The notes under the pieces: model-generated | What the model saw: the letters and a program-made list of their open reading frames with translations, nothing else | Told to the model about the DNA's origin: nothing | Databases searched by the model: none | In this document: piece by piece, positions 55,712-60,000 of the stretch | Layout: the number at the start of each line of letters is the position of its first letter | Numbering within the stretch: position 1 is the stretch's first letter | Translations under genes and position numbers: made by a program | Assembly (NCBI RefSeq): GCF_026151205.1 | Contig: NC_087077.1 | Location: 17,408,475-17,468,474, forward strand | Origin: Bolinopsis microptera | Lineage: Eukaryota; Ctenophora; Tentaculata; Lobata; Bolinopsidae | Reading direction: 5' to 3' | DNA length: 60,000 bases

Positions 55712-56310
55712 TTAATTAGCATGCATTTTCTGATGTCTTAATAACTTTGATTTCCAAACTGCTGCATACGAACAATTTGGACATTTAAATGGTTTCTCTC
55801 CGGAGTGAGTCACCATATGTTCTTTGAGGTGTGATTTCCGAATTGCAGCATACAAACAATCTGGACATTTATATGGTTTCTCTCCAGAGTGAGTCTTCAT
55901 ATGTACTTTGAGGTATGATTTATTAGCTGTTGCAAACAAACAATTTGGACATTTAAATGATTTCTCTCCCAAGTGAGTCTTTATATGTACTTTGAGGCAT
56001 GGTTGATAAGCTGTTGCATACGAACAATCTGGACAATTAAATGGTTTCTCTCCCAAGTGAATACTCATAATATGTACTTTGAGGTATGATTTATTAGCTG
56101 TTGCAAATGAACATTCTGGACATTTAAATAGTTTATCTCCAGAGTGAGTCTTCAGATGTACTTTTAGGTTTGATTTGAGAATGGAATAACTCAGAATAAA
56201 GATTTCAATGATTTTAATTAGCATGCATTTTCTGATGTCTTAATAACTTTGATTTCCAAACTGCTGCATACGAACAATTTGGACATTTAAATGGTTTCTC
56301 TCCGGAGTGA
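55712..56310 (-). pseudogene. Zinc-finger fragment B, recombined
   Basis: Two pieces are fused head to tail. The upstream piece (56310 to about 56212) is the last finger of a copy with its stop and a little 3' flank. It is joined near 56180 to the middle of another array, which then gives about five and a half fingers (LKSNLKVHLKTHSGDKLFKC ... LLRHQKMHAN). The apparent N-terminus MLIKIIEIFILSYSIL is translated 3' flank, not protein. There is no N-terminal domain or promoter flank. The junction reads as unequal exchange between units. Confidence 0.8.
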
Positions 56311-56581
56311 GAAATAACATGGGCATGAGAAATAATGTATAATCTACAAAATTGTGTCTAAGATGATATGAAAGTTTTTGAAATTATTTTATTCGGCAAG
56401 TTATTCCCAAATTCAAATATCTAAATACTGAAAAGGATAGATTAAAATTAAAGACTCTAGTTATTCATCGTATTTTAAAACAACACTTCAGATGTTCAGA
56501 TAAAATTTATCATTTTAACACGTGACACAACATCATTAAAATTATAATATTTAGTGAATATAGTGAAGAGAATGGAATAAC

Positions 56582-57628
56582 TCAGAATAAAGATTTTAAT
56601 GATTTTAATTCAGCATGCATTTTCTGGTGACTTGATATACTCGATTTCCGAGCTGTTACATACGAACAATCTGGACATTGAAATGGTTTCTCTCCCAAGT
56701 GAGTCTTGAGTGAAGACTCAGTCTTCATATGTACTTTGAGGTATGATTTATAAGCTGTTGCAAACAAACATTCTGGACATTTAAATGGTTTATCTCCCGA
56801 GTGAGTCTTCAGATGTACTTTTAGGTCTGATTTCCGAACTGTTGCATATGAACAATCTGGACATTTATATGGTTTCTCTCCAGAGTGAGTCTTCATATGT
56901 ACTTTGAGGTATGATTTATTAGCTGTTGCAAACAAACAATCTGGACATTTATATGGTTTCTCTCCAGAGTGTGTCTTCATATGTTGTTTTAGGTTTGATT
57001 TCCGAACTGTTGCATATGAACAATCTGGACATTTATATGATTTCTCTCCGGAGTGAATTGTTACATTATATTGAAGAGTAGCACGAATCTTTTCTTCAGG
57101 ATCACAATTTTCGAGAGGAATGCAACCACTGTCCGATCTATTCCTGATTCTAGATCCTACACTAATATTATCATTATTATTTTGAAATTCATCACATTTT
57201 GATCTTTTTCGTTTGCCAGAGTTTTCTACGTGATATTTGATATGTTTAATGAAACTATCCTCCTCCTGAAACTTTTCCCCACAAACTGAGCAGAGAAAGC
57301 CACCAGACTCTCCATTCATTTCTATCTGCTCCGTTTTTACTTCTGATTTAACAACATCACATCTATTTTGAACACAACAACCATCTTGTTCTTTAACGTA
57401 ACCATTTTCATGAACAGAGCTTCCAGTAAATTCACTGAACAAACTTTGTTCGCCATCCTTTTCTTGTACTTGTAGGTCAGGCTGATAATGACGTTCCCTG
57501 ATATGTTCAATAAAATATTTCTCATAGAAAAGTTGTTCGCCGCATGCTGGACACAGAAAACCTCCATTTTCGCTCCTTAAATCCTCTTCTTCAGTCTTAA
57601 CTTCGCTTTTAATGTGAGGACATGACAT
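56582..57628 (-). CDS. C2H2 zinc-finger protein, copy C (348 aa)
   Basis: Intact frame from MSCPHIKSEVKTEEE. Two N-terminal fingers, acidic linker, GKRKRSK, then five tandem fingers. The fourth array finger is abnormal: after YLKVHMKT the sequence reads ESSLKTH, so the last His is displaced by four residues. The C-terminus also differs from the family (SSISSHQKMHAELKSLKSLF in place of LLRHQKMHAN), caused by an extra base near the end (TTCAGCATGC against TTAGCATGC). SUMO-type IKSE/VKTE motifs and the acceptor-like TAG before ATG are kept. A nuclear DNA-binding role is inferred from the finger array. No KRAB, BTB or SCAN domain is present. Confidence 0.88.
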   Translation of the reverse strand: MSCPHIKSEVKTEEEDLRSENGGFLCPACGEQLFYEKYFIEHIRERHYQPDLQVQEKDGEQSLFSEFTGSSVHENGYVKEQDGCCVQNRCDVVKSEVKTEQIEMNGESGGFLCSVCGEKFQEEDSFIKHIKYHVENSGKRKRSKCDEFQNNNDNISVGSRIRNRSDSGCIPLENCDPEEKIRATLQYNVTIHSGEKSYKCPDCSYATVRKSNLKQHMKTHSGEKPYKCPDCLFATANKSYLKVHMKTHSGEKPYKCPDCSYATVRKSDLKVHLKTHSGDKPFKCPECLFATAYKSYLKVHMKTESSLKTHLGEKPFQCPDCSYVTARKSSISSHQKMHAELKSLKSLF

Positions 57629-58260
57629 CTAAAGAGTATTTTGGTCAAATTAATAAAAGAATTCAAGAGGAATTTAAAATCAGTATTAATGTTATCATGA
57701 ATCAGGAGTGCCGTGCAACTATTATAAATTTGGTACTATACAGTGTTTTACAGGATAAGTTTTTGATGGATGCATTTAAACAGAAATGGGAGATTTAAGT
57801 CAACATACATTATAAATAAGCAAAGAAGACAATTGCATTCAAGAAACTATATTTATTAACACGGGCATGAAATAATGTATAATCAAGGTAATATAGTTAA
57901 TGTTTCTGTAAACTATTTCGTATATAAATTATCATCAATTATAGATATTGTTACATATCTATGTATATAATATCCTATTAGGTACATCCAATTAAGCCTA
58001 CAAAATTGTGTCTAAGATGATATGAAAGTTTTTGACTTTATTTTATTCGGCAAGTTATTCCCAAATTCAAATATCTAAATACTGAAAAAGATAGATTTAA
58101 ATTCTAGACTATAGTTATTCATCGTAGTTCAAAACAATACTTTAGATGTTGAGATAAAATTATTCATTTTAACACGTGACACAACATCATTAAAGTTATA
58201 CTATTAAGTGAATATATAGTGAAGAGAATGGAATAACTCAGAATAAAGATTTTAATGATT
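57629..58260 (-). promoter_or_regulatory. Conserved 5' flank of zinc-finger unit C
   Basis: Near-identical to the flanks at 52069 and 55077, in the same order: acceptor-like CTCTTTAG, AT-rich body, then the 3' flank of copy D. Confidence 0.5.
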
Positions 58261-59865
58261 TTAATTAGCATGCATTTTCTGATGTCTTAATAACTTTGAT
58301 TTCCGAACTGCTGCATACGAACATTTTGGACATTTAAATGGTTTCTCTCCGGAGTGAATATTCATAATATGTTCTTTCAAGTATGATTTCCGAGCTGCTG
58401 CATACAAACAATCTGGACATTTATATGGTTTCTCTCCAGAGTGAGTCTCCATATGTTCTTTGAGTCGTGATTTTTTAACTGCTGCAAACGAACAATTTGG
58501 ACATTTAAATGGTTTCTCTCCGGAGTGAATATTCATAATATGTTCTTTAAGGTGTGATTTCCGAACTGCAGCATACAAACAATCTGGACATTTATATGGT
58601 TTCTCTCCAGAGTGAGTCTTCATATGTTCTTTGAGTCGTGATTTTTGAACTGCTGCAAACGAACAATCTGGACATTTAAATGGCTTCTCTTCCAAGTGAG
58701 TCGTCGTATGTACTTTAAAAACTGATTTCCGAGCTGTTGCATATGAACAATCTGGACATTTAAATGGTTTCTCTCCGGAGTGAGTCGTAATATGTATCTT
58801 AAGATCTGATTTCCAAACTGTTGCATACAAACAATCTGGACATTTAAATGGTTTCTCTCCGGAGTGAGTCTTTAGATGATCTTTTAGATCTGCTTTCCGA
58901 ACTGTTGCATACAAACAATGTGGACATTTAAATGGTTTATATACCGAGTGAATCTTCAAATGACCTAGTAGGTTTGATTTCCGAGCTGTTGCATACAAAC
59001 AATCTGGACATTTAAATGGCTTCTCTTCCAAGTGAGTTGTCGTATGTTCTTTGAGGGTTGATTTCCGAACTGCAGCATACGAACAATCTGGACATTTATA
59101 TGGTTTCTCTCCAGAGTGAGTCTTCATATGTACTTTGAGATGTGATTTCTGAGCTGTAGCATACGAACAATCTGGACATTGAAATGGTTTCTCCCCCGAG
59201 TGAGTATTCATAATATGTGCTTTGAGATTTGATTTCCGAACTGTTGCATATGAACATTCTGGGCATTTAAATGATTTCTCTCCGGACTGAATTGTTACGT
59301 TATATTGAAGAGTAGCACGGATCTTTTCTTCAGGATCACAATTTTCGAGAGGAATGCAACCACTGTCCGATCTATTCCTGATTCCAGATCCTAGACTACT
59401 AATATTATCATTATCATTTTGAAATTCATCACATTTTGGTCTTTTTCGTTTGCCAGAGTTTTCTACGTGATATTTGATATGTTTAATGAAACTATCCTCC
59501 TCCTGAAACTTTTCCCCACAAACTGAGCAGAGAAAGCCACCAGACATGCCATTAATTTCTATCTGCTCCGTTTTTACTTCTGATTTAACAACATCACATC
59601 TATTTTGAACACAACAACCATCCTGTTCTGTAACGTAACCATTTTCATGAACAGACCCTCCAGTAAATTCACTGAACAAACTTTGTTTCTTATCCTTTTC
59701 TAGTACTTGTAGGTCAGGCTTATAATGACGTTCCCTGACATGTTCAATAAAATACTTCTCATAGAAAAGTTGGTCGCCACATGCTGGACACAGAAAACCT
59801 CCAGTTTTGTTTCTCAAAACATCTTCTTCAGTCTTTACTTCGCTTTTAATGTGAGGACATGACAT
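58261..59865 (-). CDS. C2H2 zinc-finger protein, copy D (534 aa, full length)
   Basis: The best-preserved member. Starts MSCPHIKSEVKTEEDVL. N-terminal fingers CPACGDQLFYEKYFIEHVRERH and CSVCGEKFQEEDSFIKHIKYH (C-x2-C-x12-H-x3/4-H) are linked by an acidic region with a second VKSEVKTE. A basic GKRKRPK follows, then 12 tandem fingers in a canonical array (FKCPDCSYATARKS-x2-K-x2-H pattern, linkers HSGEKPF/YKC or HLEEKPFKC), ending LLRHQKMHAN. All 12 keep both Cys and both His; fingers 1, 9 and 11 have an extra residue between the His pair. It is probably a nuclear DNA-binding regulator, target unknown. The order of fingers equals that of broken copy E. The ATG follows an acceptor-like TAG, as in copy C. 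Confidence 0.93.
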   Translation of the reverse strand: MSCPHIKSEVKTEEDVLRNKTGGFLCPACGDQLFYEKYFIEHVRERHYKPDLQVLEKDKKQSLFSEFTGGSVHENGYVTEQDGCCVQNRCDVVKSEVKTEQIEINGMSGGFLCSVCGEKFQEEDSFIKHIKYHVENSGKRKRPKCDEFQNDNDNISSLGSGIRNRSDSGCIPLENCDPEEKIRATLQYNVTIQSGEKSFKCPECSYATVRKSNLKAHIMNTHSGEKPFQCPDCSYATAQKSHLKVHMKTHSGEKPYKCPDCSYAAVRKSTLKEHTTTHLEEKPFKCPDCLYATARKSNLLGHLKIHSVYKPFKCPHCLYATVRKADLKDHLKTHSGEKPFKCPDCLYATVWKSDLKIHITTHSGEKPFKCPDCSYATARKSVFKVHTTTHLEEKPFKCPDCSFAAVQKSRLKEHMKTHSGEKPYKCPDCLYAAVRKSHLKEHIMNIHSGEKPFKCPNCSFAAVKKSRLKEHMETHSGEKPYKCPDCLYAAARKSYLKEHIMNIHSGEKPFKCPKCSYAAVRKSKLLRHQKMHAN

Positions 59866-60000
59866 CTAAAGAGTATTCTTGTTAAATTAATAAAAGAATT
59901 CAAGAGGAACTTAAAATCAGTAGTAATGTTATCAAGAATCAAGATTGCCGTGCATCTATTATAAATTTGGTTATTGGTACAATACAGTGTTTTGCAAGAT
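59866..60000 (-). promoter_or_regulatory. 5' flank of zinc-finger unit D (truncated by window)
   Basis: Matches the start of the conserved unit flank (for example 55077-55200, GGTTATTGGTACAATACAG), so the duplicated structure continues at least to the window end. Confidence 0.5.

Noticed and set aside
1-60000. CRISPR array, operons, prokaryotic features
   Set aside because: Tandem repeats here lack unique spacers, and GT-AG introns and eukaryotic transposons exclude a prokaryote.

Overview
The window is eukaryotic, animal-type DNA. It is AT-rich and gene-poor, with genes split by GT-AG introns and large amounts of repeats and dead retrotransposons. The non-LTR and Penelope-like proteins resemble families common in cnidarians and other marine invertebrates, so a cnidarian is my best guess. 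This is inference, because no ribosomal or mitochondrial marker is present. No tRNA, rRNA or CRISPR was seen.

Layout. 1-4.7 kb: the 3' end of a LINE and a Penelope-like element (PLE) locked in a 4.3-kb palindrome with two 1,500-bp arms. 4.7-6.8 kb: an island of nested GC-rich short repeats with a clean 285-bp hAT-type MITE. 7.4-14.6 kb (minus): a complete nine-exon calreticulin gene ending in KDEL, with an ER-stress-type promoter element just upstream. 14.8-15.7 kb: a foldback MITE and a pair of tiny 76-80-bp mobile repeats. 15.75-22.3 kb: a nested inverted-repeat element containing a PLE that has lost its catalytic core. 22.3-27.6 kb: CR1/L2-like LINE pieces and a nearly intact LINE ORF on the opposite strand. 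27.6-31 kb: palindromic and MITE DNA. 31.2-34 kb: about 100 copies of a 28-bp satellite, then a 30-bp-stem hairpin. 34-47.9 kb: mostly unassigned DNA with a hAT-like MITE and other small repeats. 47.9-48.2 kb: the last exon of an unrecognised membrane protein. 49.9-60 kb (minus): a tandem cluster of intronless-looking C2H2 zinc-finger genes at different stages of decay.

Only two host loci can be read as genes with confidence: calreticulin (ER lectin chaperone) and the zinc-finger cluster (probable nuclear DNA-binding proteins). The cluster has one full 14-finger copy, one shorter intact copy, one copy cut short by a premature stop, one copy broken by a nonsense codon plus a 758-bp insertion with an 8-bp target-site duplication, one recombined fragment and one relic. 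The most unusual material is the inverted-repeat architecture: two PLEs each sit inside kilobase-scale palindromes, one of which carries a hammerhead-like core whose predicted cleavage point coincides with the edge of an extra repeat copy. Also unusual is a dispersed family of about 76-bp elements, one copy of which is flanked by an 11-bp direct repeat.
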